In this document: positions 1-10,849 of the stretch, piece by piece
Layout of the letters: each line of letters begins with the position of its first letter
Position numbering within the stretch: the first letter of the stretch is position 1
NCBI GenBank assembly: GCA_033239005.1
Contig: BSQZ01000038.1
Location: 4,356,001 to 4,420,000, forward strand
DNA: 64,000 nt
From: Lamellibrachia satsuma
Taxonomy: Eukaryota > Annelida > Polychaeta > Sabellida > Siboglinidae
Direction of reading: 5' to 3'
Translations under genes and position numbers: made by a program
The notes under the pieces: model-generated
What the model was told of the DNA's origin: nothing
The model's database searches: none
The model's input: the letters and a program-made list of their open reading frames with translations, nothing else

Positions 1-640
1 CAAATGGCTCATGTATTTTGGATTTGTCCACTAATTAATTTTGTGAAGACAACACTAAATCTAATACATTCTCTCCCTTGGTTGGTTGAGGAAGGAAGCT
101 ATCCTGGATTAAAAATAGAAACTGTTGGTTCTCAACCCCTGTACTCTCTACAGATTTCCATTGTATGTGTCCGTTGTATGTGTCCATTGTATGCGTCCAT
201 GGCTGAAATGTGTCATTATGATACATTCTCCTTTACTCACTTCTTTTATAGTGTTTTGTATTTTTCTGTTATCCTCTTCATTTATGTTTGGACTTCGATA
301 AACTAATCCAATCGTTAATGTTGAATTTCCTCTAACTAAAATGCACCAGCTTCATCGCAATTTTCTTCCCTTTCTTCCCTTTGAATTTGTAAGCCTGAAT
401 AGATTCTATAAATATAAAAAAATGACTCCCCCTCCCCTTCTTCCTATTCGATCTCTCCTAAACATTACGTATCCTGTTAGTCCTAATTCAGCATCTGATA
501 TGTCTTTGTTGGCCCACAATTCGGTTATACCAATTATGTGAGGGTTAATATCGTATATGTTTAATTCGTTTTTCTTATTTACTAAGCTCCTTGAATTTAA
601 ACACACGCATTTATTTATAATCAGCTTCAGACATTTTTTT
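1..640 (-). pseudogene. CR1-like LINE fragment, endonuclease (APE) domain, broken, runs off the left edge
   Basis: Read on the minus strand, the stretch gives a non-LTR retrotransposon endonuclease in more than one frame. It begins with NKCVCLNSRSLVNK, then HIIGITELWANKDISDAEL, GYVMFRRDR and GRRGGGV. After a frame change it continues with YRSPNINEEDNRKIQNTIKE, the degraded metal-site block around GHIQWKS, and ENVLDLVLSSQN near the edge. This order is the usual APE-type endonuclease order of CR1/jockey-group LINEs. Around positions 160-205 a 12-bp motif (gtccattgtatg-like) is repeated inside the conserved block and disrupts it. Frame changes show that the copy is dead. It could be the 5' part of the same family as the RT fragments at 22, 28 and 10 kb, but no overlapping segment proves this. 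Confidence 0.75.
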
Positions 641-996
641 TGGACATGTTTAACCGGTTTGTGTGTCCTATTGGTCTCTTGTCCTGTTTGAGACACCTAT
701 AAGTAACCCCCCCGTGCTTCTAGTTCAAACAATGCTTGTTACCAAAAATATCTCATATGCTTCCCATGCCACTGTCTACTGCTGCATGACTAAGTATGTG
801 TGATATTTGTGTCGTCAAGTTAGGCATTCTCAGAAAGAGGGAAATTAAAGAATGGGTAAAAAACCCGTAACAGGGTTTTGGGTGCAAATTGGAAATTTAA
901 TCACTTATTTTGGTGGACGATTAGATCTGCCTCGGATCATGCTGAAAAAGGTTTCGTTAAATTTCGAGACCGGCTACTGTCAACATCGCAACTCAC

Positions 997-1133
997 CTGC
1001 ATGACCTCAGGGGGCAGCACCGGGCACTCAACGCCAGCAGAGTTTATGGCTGCGAAGTTGATCTGCTGGAACTGGGACGGAGGAAATCGCTTCTTGATCT
1101 GTTCAAGAGCGGCATCTATTTGCTTCTGTGTGC
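997..1133 (-). CDS. AKAP1: AKAP1 coding exon 3: C-terminal part of the KH domain
   Basis: The acceptor (tgttccag) lies at 1134-1140 and the donor (CAG|GTGAGT) at 996-991. The exon is entered in phase 1 and left in phase 0. It encodes TQKQIDAALEQIKKRFPP, the last helix of the KH fold, followed by a short region rich in Q, P and hydrophobic residues that ends LPPEVMQ. In this family the same position leads to the linker before the Tudor domain. The exon completes the split Gly codon of the previous one (LE-G-TQKQ). No further exon was recognised between here and the left edge, where a LINE remnant occupies the intron. Confidence 0.82.
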
Positions 1134-1670
1134 CTGGAACAGTGGTCAGAGCATTGACGTAACACGTGGAGAACTGTCACCAAACTTCGTTACGAGAGAA
1201 CAAATACACCAGTGAATACAAAGTGGCTCTAGGCCAACAAGTAATCAACTAAGTTGGTCACCTTCACCTTTTATCCCTTGACTGTGATTGTCACACGGGT
1301 GCCATTTCCAGTCTCTTCCAGCTTCCTGTGTTTTCTGCTGTGTGTAGTAGGGTCAACAAGCTTTGCTTGATCCACTCCTGTATTTTATCCAGCCAGTCTC
1401 TGATGGCCCTGTCTCCGCTTACCCTCTAGGGTGCCTTGCAAGATGCCTTTTGAAATGGTGTTGGCGCTACCTACTTTATTTTGAAAGTGGTGCCACCTAG
1501 TGGATTGGCATGCAGTATGACGCACTAAAAATTTCTGGTATAACAGTTCTTGCACTTGGCACAATTACAGATATGCCAGCAGCTCTGTTGAACAACAATC
1601 ATTCTGTTCCCAAACTTTCGATGGTGCCCTGTATTTGAACTGGACATGCTCTTGCCTAAACCTTGCTCAC
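1134..1670 (-). other. AKAP1 intron 2
   Basis: A 537-bp intron with donor GTGAGC after CTCGAAG and acceptor ttccag. I see no repeat, element or other gene inside it. Confidence 0.75.
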
Positions 1671-1983
1671 CTTCGAGACAAACCACTTGCAGTTCTTTGG
1701 TGTATGGCTTGCGCTTGATCGTGATCTCAATGCCCGACCGATCCTTCAGGATGTTGATGTTCTTGCCATTGCGTCCAATCAGCCGTCCACACAACTCAGA
1801 CGGGAAGTCAAACTCGTAGACGATGTGGTTGCGACGTCTTGTCGTGCGACCCCCTGATGATGGGGTGGACTGTTGCTGCTGTTGAGGTGAGGACTGTCGC
1901 TGCTTTGGTTTTTGCTTTGGGGTTGTGTCGCTTTCGTTAATGACACCATCGACCATGCTGCCACGACCACTGTCTGCTGACAC
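1671..1983 (-). CDS. AKAP1: AKAP1 coding exon 2: linker and most of the KH domain
   Basis: The acceptor is ccaccag|GTGTCAGC at 1984-1990 and the donor is GAAG|GTGAGC at 1670. The exon encodes VSADSGRGSMVDGV, a Gln/Lys/Ser-rich linker with a run of five Gln, then a basic patch (RTTRRRN). The KH core follows: YEFDFPSELCGRLIGRNG, where GRNG is the GxxG loop that grips single-stranded nucleic acid, then INILKDRSGIEITI and KPYTKELQVVCLEG. The Leu-Cys-Gly-Arg-Leu-Ile-Gly block and the Pro-Tyr-Thr segment are characteristic of the AKAP1 KH domain. Downstream of 1671 an open frame continues for a short way but is intron read-through. Confidence 0.88.
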
Positions 1984-3420
1984 CTGGTGGCAACAAAAAT
2001 AATTACATGTTATGTTAATTTTTTTGAAGCAATCCCCATAGAAGCACATCATGCAATATACACATTGGGAAATATGGACTTTCTTAGCATACAAGTGTAT
2101 TTTTAACACAGACCATTCATACGAATAAATTGCCAAAGTGAAATCCTGCACTGTCCGTATGAGGTTATATATGTGTTATTGTTACTAAGAAAATTGAAAA
2201 ATATGATTCTCTGGGCCTGTTTTATGTATCACTGCATGTGCTATGCCAAAGCAATTGTTAAGAAGCTGGTCATAATAATAACAGCAACATTGTAAGATTT
2301 ATTGTAGTGATTAGTTTGTTTCCTCACTCTGAGAATAAGTGAGGAAAGGTTGACAAAAAGAGCAAGGAGCCAGAAGTAGGAGAAGAGGAAGACAACATTA
2401 AGATGGAGGGTAAGTGTTAAGAGAGATCTCAAAGGGGCAGGGGTGAATAGCCAAGAGTGGGAGAGAATGGCAGGAGATCGAGATGGATGGAGACGGCCGA
2501 ACAGACTAAGTGACATTAACACTTGTCCGCTTGTTCTAGCTCTGCCACTCATTATTGTTAACTGTGTATGTAATGAAACATGTAGGCTACTGACAGTCAG
2601 GTATGGGACGTTTGTTTTGTATGGTAATATATTTCAGGAGTAGAACACCTTATGTTATTCCTAGACCATCTGAGTAGTAAACATGTTATTTTATCATTAC
2701 TAGTCCACAAGGAAATTTTTTGACTGCCACAATGTCTATATTAACATGTCAGTGTAACATTTAAGGCGTCGCTTGGGTCTAAACGCATTTTATTTTCTTA
2801 TTTCATTATCACTGAACCTACAGAGCTGAAACTTTCATAGATTGCAAGTCCAGGTAAGAGTAATGCAGTGAATTTTTTTCAGAAAGTTTCATACATATTT
2901 TCCCACGGTATGCAGCCATCTTGGATTGAATGTTGCGTGTGACTTATATCAGTAACCATTGGATTTAGAGGACTCAAATGTGGTGTGTAGTTACTCCACA
3001 TAATCCCAATGAAAACAGTCAGTTGACTTTCCAAGTTTTCAAAAAACTTTTGTTTTCATGATTTTTTTACATCTGAATGTATTTTTTCATCATGAAATTT
3101 TACATTGATGGTTCATTATATAAAATATAAATAATGTTTTCTAAAAAGTTACTACATAGTTTTCAAGAGCATACTATCAAGAAACACTGTAGAAAGTTTC
3201 AAGTAATTCTGTCAAACAATAGCAGAGATAAGTGACACGGGAGGCAGTAGGTGTGAGGGAAAACATGTTTTTGAGAAAATCGTGTTCAAAGTTTATGTAC
3301 ATTGGCACATACATTTCAACATCTGAAAAGCAACCTAGATGATTGAAACTTTGCATACATATTACTGAATGTATAATCTATCAAAAGGCAAAGTTAAGAG
3401 TCATTGGCATTGTAAAATAA
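1984..3420 (-). other. AKAP1 intron 1, 3'-proximal part: no feature seen
   Basis: About 1.4 kb of AT-rich intron sequence with no coding exon, array or element I can support. Confidence 0.6.
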
Positions 3421-3426
3421 ATTTCA

Positions 3427-3857
3427 CACAAGTCCCGAGTACCCGACACCCATGTCCATCGTTGCCGACACAGCTGATCTCACCACGACAAATGGGACAT
3501 TCGTCGCCTGAGTCCCATCGATACAGTCTGATGACAGAGTTGCATTGATGACCTTGTCGCAACTGGTGCAGAAAGTCTCGAGGCCACACACCATGCCGAG
3601 GGTGCGGTGCGGTCGACAGCTGGGGTGGAGAGTGTATGCTTCCTACACAACGTGCATAGCAGGTTCGCAACAAGTGATGGCAACACGGCACAGCGTACAA
3701 GTACTGTTGAAAGATCTCCATCAGCATCTGTCTCATCCTCAACCAGGAATCGCGGGACACCTATCTCCTCCAGAAGATCTGCATAACCAAACTTCCGTTC
3801 AGTGACAGACAGTCTCCGAGACGGATCAGCTTGTACTGTTGATGACCGCCTTGATGC
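3427..3857 (-). pseudogene. Mutator-like (MULE) transposase N-terminal domain remnant
   Basis: On the minus strand one frame reads RRLSVTERKFGYADLLEEIG, then a hydrophobic and cysteine-bearing block (LLCTLCRKHTL). A second frame, one base off, continues with GMVCGLETFCTSCDKVI and NVPFVVVRSAVSATMDMG followed by VGYSGLV. This order (zinc-like Cys pair, GLETFCTSC, then SAVSATMDMGVGYSGL) resembles the N-terminal domain of Mutator-like transposases common in invertebrate genomes. A frame change near 3610-3640 and the abrupt end at 3427 indicate a broken copy. An acceptor-like ttttttccag precedes 3857, so it may once have been an internal exon. It lies in AKAP1 intron 1 and is not part of AKAP1, whose exons join without it. 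Assignment rests on remembered family motifs, not on a search. Confidence 0.45.
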
Positions 3858-4265
3858 CTGGAAAAAATACACAATATAAATGTATTTCATGAACAAAAAG
3901 TATCCAAGACATGTTCAACAACAAAAGCCCCCCCCCCTTACTACGTATGCAGGGGTATGGCATATTGAATGCAATTTATTTTATTGGCATTGCCATATTA
4001 TACACACACACCCGCGCGCGTGTGTGTATATAGGCTATGTATACGATAATTACCAGGGCAAATTGTAGTAATATAATAAACCATAGTTACAACTCTGCTT
4101 CTGATGTGCCTGGATGGCCCCTGGGCCTGAATGTCAACACAACCACGAACATCAACAGCATGAACTAGATCAGCGTCAAATCGTTTATACAGTAATAGTT
4201 ATGCCACAAAGGCGATGTTTGGATAAAACACAAGTGAACATATGAAATATCAGAATTAAACTTAC

Positions 4266-4437
4266 ACTGCGTGCCATTCTCGCTGGCACCATGGACGGTG
4301 ACGGTCGAAGAAGACGAAGTTGTCGCCGCAGGTTCATTGGCGAATTCAACCCTCGATGCCTTCGCCGCGCGCTTCTTACAGCGATGCAAACTTTCGCTGC
4401 CTCCCAGTACCGTAACCGCCCACTCGCTTTCGACCAA
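4266..4437 (-). CDS. Exon-like open frame of unknown gene, possibly 5' exon of the MULE remnant
   Basis: An ATG-initiated frame on the minus strand encodes MVESEWAVTVLGGSESLHRC, then a basic stretch (KKRAAKASR) and a Ser/Thr-rich tail. It ends at a donor-like GTAAGT (4265-4260). The segment is GC- and CpG-richer than its surroundings and sits about 400 bp upstream of the Mutator-like remnant on the same strand. The basic plus Ser/Thr-rich composition would suit the start of such a transposase. The phases of the two pieces do not join cleanly at the obvious splice sites, so the link is unproven. An overlapping frame (up to 4484) is also open. No function assigned. Confidence 0.25.
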
Positions 4438-4839
4438 GCGGCATAATGTCGTTTTACAAAGCGATATAAATGAGCGAAACTCATGGGATAAAAAAGTCGA
4501 TCGAATCGAAGCGTAGCTGGTATTTCAAGCTGGCGTCAGAGGATGGAAATTAGTATTACAACCAATTAGGCGCTTGATTTGAGGGAATCCGACATCACGT
4601 GGTGATGTCCGGCGAATCGTCGTGGCATTCCCCATTCCTTTGTCACCGAGATGGTTCAGAGGCGGTCATTTATAGTCGGAATTACTCGGATACCTCCGGG
4701 CACATTTTAAAACTGTTTGTACCATCATACAGAGCGAAAATGGGGCTTTCCCGTGATATGCGCCATGTTGGAATGGCAGCGTTTTCCGACATGCAATGGC
4801 TCGCGGAAAATCACCTAATGTCCCATTAGTCTCGGTTCA

Positions 4840-7005
4840 TTTGACATAAACAAAGACTTAGCAATGATAGGCATCATACAAAAGACACGTTTTATGACAG
4901 AAACGTGTTTATTTCGACAGTGCAACTTACATGAATGGCAAGTTGAATAATATTTATACACGGAAATAGCAACAACTCGAAATTCATTTTACTGTCAAAA
5001 ATCCGTCAAATCCGACCCGAGTCTCCCGTTAATAGTACATGTTCAGTGTATTGGGAACTAAAGCTGATCTAGAGAAATTCTTATGTGTGGTAAGGACATG
5101 AAATACTCAAATTTATGCACAATCCTCTTATATCCTGAAACCCTCCAATTTCGGCTCTGAGGCTCCGATTTACAAAGGAATCTCCTGTATTTACATTTCT
5201 GAAACTTGCATGTCGTAATTAATATATTATGTGATGAGAGTGCTAGCAGTCTTTGTTCCATGCAGAATATTATAGTTCTTGCTAAATATGCATTGTTGTT
5301 ATTTGTAAGCATGACAAAATTGTGTCTAAGACTAAGTGTGCATTGTAATTCAGTTATATGTAATCCAGTTATTTCCTTTCGGTTTGGATATTGTAATTTA
5401 GCAGAAATATCTTTTAACACAATAATTTTTTTTTTTAAACGCTATCTTGTTCTTAGAATTATTGACATTTATCCTTTTACACTTGGAAAATGAAAATGTA
5501 CTAAAACATATTTGTTAGAAACATCATCCTGGATAATATATAGATCCAGGTGGGTGTTATATCATGCCATAGTAATTCACTGCGTTTGTAGTTTTCAGGG
5601 GGGACAAGTGTAGCTTTGGTGGGACAAGTAAACATGACTCGCTACTTGTCCTACAGGGGAAGTACCTTCTAGGAGTTAGTGTAGAGCCCTGGGCTGCTTG
5701 TGTGGAGATATATCAATGTGTTGTGCCTTGCTTGCATTGGTCAGAGTTACTGGAATCTAGTAGACTGTTGTCATTACTAGTAACATGTCTCTTTGTTACA
5801 ACCTTATGTAACGTGCTGCTCTGCATGGTGACACAGTCCACCCACTTAGGATACAGTTGTCAAAATGTCTTTGAAAAAACCATTTACACCAACAACATTA
5901 AAAATACTGTTTAAAAAGTCATTCAAAATATATACATTTATCATCATCATTGAATGCCGTGCCTGTTGATTATGACCCTCCATTTCCTGATCACAGGTGT
6001 CTTGTAACAGTTCTGTTGTGCCCTTTCTATGCCACGCTGACGGACAATCAAGAATTTAAATACTTTGCCAACCTACATTAATTTGATAGTATTCTTGAAA
6101 TATAAACAATAATATATTTTTTTTGAACGGTGTTTGTTTTTGCAGGCTATCAGGGGTAAGAAATACTTGCAGCAGAAAATGTTTACTGGGCTGATTTGTA
6201 TTTATTATATTCCTAACAATTCCTTGTTTACATTTTTGTCCTGCTTTTCAGTATGAAACTGCCTGGGACTGAATGATTGATGGATATGCTTGACTTAATT
6301 AAATAGAAACATCCCCAAATGCACATCCTTAGGCAATGACAGACGAGGTCAGGCTGTCAATCTTGGACTAATACTGCACCAGGAACTTCCTCTGGGGCCC
6401 AAGTAGTGTTGACAGTGTTGAAGCCAGAAGCACAAACACCAGCTTCCCAGAAGATGTTCAAGGCAAGATGGGCAGAAATATTTATGTAAATCTGCACATA
6501 TTTTATGCACTTATCGCCAGCTGTGGATGACTAGTGGGCCGTCCATAGGTTTTGGTCAAACAGAGGCCTGGATAGCTACTAACTGAATTTGGTCAGCAGG
6601 AATGCATGTGAAGTCTTAGACACAAACAGGTCAGTCTCAAAGGCTGCAGTGTATTGAGTCTGCCTTAGTGGCTACCATAAAATAGATCAATGTACAATTG
6701 ATGATTGTCATTAGCAACACATTCTGGGTTGAAATAAAGGTTAGTTGAAGTGTTAATTATGGTCTGCGCCTCTATAACGATCCTTCGTTGTGATCTGGTG
6801 GGCAATTTATCAAGGACATGTTATATTTACCTTAGCAGCGTTTATTCACTACATGTATACGTATGGATGCCAAACTTGGTGAATGACGAAACAGCTGAGA
6901 AATAAGTTAAGATCAACTTAAAGGGCTGCAGAAAGAAAAATATTGAACATCTAATAATGCTAATGCTAGACACACATTGCTAAACTTTTGTTTCGAATCG
7001 TGTTT
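4840..7005 (-). other. AKAP1 intron 1, middle part: no feature seen
   Basis: About 2.2 kb of AT-rich intronic sequence. Open frames here are short and without recognisable motifs. Confidence 0.55.
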
Positions 7006-8199
7006 CAGGGCTTCACATTTGAAAACAACAGGCGAGCGATTTATCGATTTATATGCCAAATTAATTTAGGCGAGCGATTTGTTAGTAGTTTTTTTACCGT
7101 GTGGTGGCGCCACCATTTCCCATTCGGATTCTGTCGTTGTCGCCATGAAAGTTTAATTGGTGCTTGTTGGCGCCGACTTTTGTAAAAAAAATATATTTTT
7201 ACTTTAGTAAACTCCATACATTGCAATTGGTGAAACGGTTTTGAATTGCAACATGTCACCGATTACCGTAGGTGTAGCCTAGGCAAGGCCAGTGGCAGTG
7301 TACTGTGCCCTGGCCGTGGCCACGACACTGCCACTGGTCTCATGTGCAACTTTGCTTAGGTGGTTTGAAAATTACAATTCAGATTCACAAATATGCCACG
7401 TATAAGAATTAGATGTATAGTCATAACTCATAAATGCAGCTTAGTAGGCATCACCAGTATAAACTGGGGTGAAATGGCATGCTTCCATTGCATCACAATG
7501 TCAAACGCACAACTCAAACTCGGTGCACAAAAATACGAATTTGTCATCCGCACATCAAACAGTGAATCAATGTTAAGTGGTACCGGAGATGTGCATTGTG
7601 AATTTATGTGTTGAGAACGGTTGAAAGACGAAGTGGAACAATTCCTAAACTTATCGTTTTCAATGTCTAATAAATGTTTACACTCCGTGTCAACTCATAC
7701 ATTTTTGGTAGTGCAGATACAGGTTATTATTTTCGCTTGCCATTACAGCGTAGTCGGTCAATCAGATCGTAGCGAAATATCGTTGATCCCTTAACTATTC
7801 CATAACTGTACATGTATTTTATTCAGTTCAACCTGCAACAGTATGTGAAATTTAAACATAATACACATCGACGTTAGTCCACTCATTTTATAACTTTTTT
7901 ATAAGCAGCGCGGCCAGCATAGCTTCAGTGGCGTTCTTGCAATCTTGGTGCAGCGGGCCGCGATTGCCATCGCCGGTGACGAATGATATGTGAGCTCAGA
8001 ACATTGGAGCCCGAACACTATGACATGTTATAAAGAGGTTAGACTTTCCTAGTGAATCTAATACTCAAGAAACTATTTGTCAAGACGAGCTCTTGCAGGT
8101 GGCGAGCGATTTTAACAATTGACACGAGCGATAAATTGCTCCCTAGATTATTGATTTGCATGAGCGATAGCGATCGCTTGCTTCAAATATGAAGCTCTG
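7006..8199. mobile_element. Non-autonomous hAT-like DNA transposon with terminal inverted repeats
   Basis: The left end starts CAGGGCTTCACATTTGAA at 7006. The reverse complement of the right end, from 8199, reads CAGAGCTTCATATTTGAA: 18 bases with three differences, in inverted orientation 1.19 kb apart. The motif gcgagcgat or a close variant (gagcgat) recurs near both ends (about 7032, 7071, 8102, 8125, 8164), like the subterminal transposase-binding repeats of hAT elements. CAGGG/CAGAG ends are typical of hAT. The 8 bases outside each end are similar but not identical, so the target duplication is not certain. No transposase is encoded. An internal perfect hairpin lies at 7289-7337. Confidence 0.6.
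7289..7337. repeat. 13-bp perfect inverted repeat (hairpin) inside the hAT-like element
   Basis: The left arm ccagtggcagtgt (7289-7301) is exactly complementary to acactgccactgg (7325-7337). The 23-base loop itself contains the palindrome tggccgtggcca-like core (ggccgtggcc). The segment is far more GC-rich than its surroundings. Confidence 0.8.
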
Positions 8200-8396
8200 C
8201 GTTTATTTGATTTAAAATTGATCACTCAATCAGTGCTTGTCCGCAACTCTACAAAACCTGAGTCGCGTGTTGCATGATCTGATTAAAAAATTTAATCGTG
8301 GCAAGAGAGGTATTGTAATGCGCGCTGACCAAATTGCAAAAATGCACGACTCAACAAAAGTTTAGCAATGTATGTGTAGCATAAAATTCCACATAA

Positions 8397-8766
8397 CATC
8401 ATTAGAAGTAGAACAAAGGAGACATCATTAGAAGTAGAACACAGGAGACACCATTAGAAGTAGAACAAAGAAAACATCATTAGAAGTAGAACAAAGAAAA
8501 CATCATTAGAAGTAGAACAAAGGAGACATCATTAGAAGTAGAACAAAGGAGACATCATTAGAAGTAGAACGAAGGAGACATCATTAGAAGTAGAACGAAG
8601 GAGACATCATTAGAAGTAGAACGAAGGAGACATCATTAGAAGTAGAACGAAGGAGACATCATTAGAAGTAGAACGAAGGAGACATCATTAGAAGTAGAAC
8701 GAAGGAGACATCATTAGAAGTAGAACGAAGGAGACATCATTAGAAGTAGAACAAAGGAGACATCAT
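8397..8766. repeat. Minisatellite, 26-bp unit, about 14 copies
   Basis: Head-to-tail copies of a unit with core catcattagaagtagaac. Copies differ mainly at aacaaag versus aacgaag: the central seven or so are the G form and the outer ones the A form. Lies in AKAP1 intron 1. Confidence 0.95.
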
Positions 8767-8898
8767 AAAATATGCAATGAAGTCAAAGTGTAGATGGATG
8801 ACGTAGGTGACTGTCAGAACAACTGATGATGACAGCGCGACAACATCAACTACCCAGGAGCACTTTTGACAAGAACAGTCAAAGACAGGGACAAATAG

Positions 8899-9312
8899 AA
8901 AGGTCTAGTGGAGGGCTACACCCTGCAGTGGATGGACAAGGCCTAAATGAAAGGTCTAGAGGAGGGCTACCTGCAGTGGATGGACAAGGCCTAGGGAAAG
9001 GTCTAATGGAGGGCTACACCTTCCAGTGGATGGACAAGGTTTAAGTGAAATGCTTAATGGAGGGCTACACCCTGCAGTAGATGGACAAGGCCTAAGTGAA
9101 AGGTCTAGTGGAGGGCTACACCCTGCAGAGTGCAGTGGATGGACAAGGCTTATGTGAAATGCTTAGTGGAGGGCTACAACCTGCAGTAGATGGACAAGGC
9201 CTGGGTGAAAGGTCAAGTAGATGGCTACATCCTTCAGTGGATGGACAAGGCCTGAGTGAAAGGTCTAGTAGATGGCTACATCCTGCAGTAGAAGGACAAG
9301 GCCTGGGTGAAA
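8899..9312. repeat. Minisatellite, about 51-bp unit, about 8 copies
   Basis: Imperfect copies with landmarks ggagggctacaccctgcag and tggatggacaaggcc. Units vary in length (about 45-57 bp) and in sequence. Because most units are multiples of 3, short open frames appear on both strands; I treat them as by-products. Confidence 0.9.
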
Positions 9313-9860
9313 GTTGCATTCACATCATATTAATGTGTATTGGGGTGTAAAGTACTGTATACTACAATATAACAACATGAGCAAAAATTTAATTCTACCA
9401 AACGAACTGTATATCATATGATTATTATGTAACTGACAAGAGTTGCACTAGACCAGAGCCGGTTGTTTGTAAAAAACAGTGGGCCTATAAAAAATGAATC
9501 AGATCACTGAGCTTGGGCTGTTTTTTGTGATGTTAGTTGCTCCAATGTTACAAATAAACAACATTTGGTGACTAACAACAGGAAGCCCAATGAATACCAG
9601 GTTTTATTTCATAGTATTACATTCCCTATAACTGGATTAGCGTTCACATAGATGGTCATTTAACTGCTAGGTTTTGTGAACTACCTAGAGCTGTTCCAGT
9701 CAGCGATGACAATAATAACACGGCAGAGCTTCAACATTTCAGAAGTACCTGTATTTGTGTTTGTACTGGCAAGTAATACCCTCAGCTTCATGTCAGTGCA
9801 CACGGTGACTAGTTGATTGGCTAGTCTCTAAGATGTTGAATGAGACTGCTAACCTTATTA
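9313..9860 (-). other. AKAP1 intron 1: no feature seen
   Basis: About 550 bp without a recognisable exon, element or array. Confidence 0.55.
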
Positions 9861-10260
9861 TTTAACAAGATTGCCATCCCAAACAACAAGTTCCAGATGG
9901 CAAGTGGACAAGGAAGCCATTGGCTTATCGAGAGCCCAACAATTTTCTCATCTATGTGTAGCCCGCCCTTATCAAATATCTGTCAATTCTATTTTTAAAC
10001 ATATTCACACTACTAGCAATAACACAATCATTTGGCAGTTTGTTCCATTCATTTATCACCCTCTGTTAGAAAGAGTACTTTCTCATGTCCAACCTACACT
10101 GCTCCTTAGCTAATGCTGCTTTGTGTCCTCTGGTTCTACTGCCTTCTTTAAGTTTGAAGAACATATTCCTATCAAGCTTGTCTATGTCCTTTTTACGATA
10201 TGGCCTCCATGCTTGAATACAATATTCCAAATGTGGTCTAACTATTGCTTTGTACATTAT
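9861..10260 (-). pseudogene. CR1-like LINE, 3' end fragment with internal deletion
   Basis: On the minus strand it encodes YKAIVRPHLEYCIQAWRPYR, the segment after the reverse-transcriptase core. It then jumps to NMFFKLKEGSRTRGHK and continues to the 3' tail, which shares ccattggcttatcgagag with the copies at 21.8 and 29.7 kb. Compared with the 28-kb copy it lacks roughly 50 residues between KKDID and NMFF, and it has stops. It is a dead copy of the same family, more divergent than the other two. Confidence 0.85.
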
Positions 10261-10708
10261 GCACTGGTATACTGATTTAATATTTAAATATCTTTTTATA
10301 AAAAAAGTTTTAGAAGAAAACCTTGCACCTATGGTTAGTTATAGAAACCTTCCAACTTTACGCTTCATGCAGTGAATTTGGAGCAACTAAGGAATGCTGG
10401 ATGACTCATTCTAAAACAGCTTATAAAAACTCTCCATACTTGGCAAGTTTTAAGCCAGAATCCATTACACATGTTGAATAAGGTGATTTATTCACTCTAC
10501 TTGGCAAGATAAGTAAATTGAGAAAGGTTCCCGGAATTGTCCGCTCAGAAGATTAAAACAAAAACTAGTTACACAAAACCGGTGTCATTCAACCTTAGAC
10601 CACCCCCCCATGAAACTTTAAATTACACAGACTTGTAGATAACTTATATTTAAATTTAAAGTTGACACTTCAGTGATCATAACGCAAAATGCCTGAATGG
10701 GATCAAAG

Positions 10709-10848
10709 ACAGCACCATCACAAACTGTCAGCACCACTGTCACCAACTGTCAGCACCACTGTCACGAACTGTCAGCACCACTGTCACGAACTGTCAGCAC
10801 CACCATCACGAACTGTCAGCACAGTCACAAACTGTCAGCACCATCATG
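10709..10848. repeat. Minisatellite, about 22-bp unit, 6-7 copies
   Basis: Repeats of cagcaccactgtcacgaact-type units, with one or two shortened units at the right end. Confidence 0.9.
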
Positions 10849-10849
10849 A

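Noticed and set aside
8397..8766. Possible CRISPR-like direct repeats (also considered for other arrays)
   Set aside because: Units follow each other with no unique spacers. The genome is eukaryotic. These are minisatellites.
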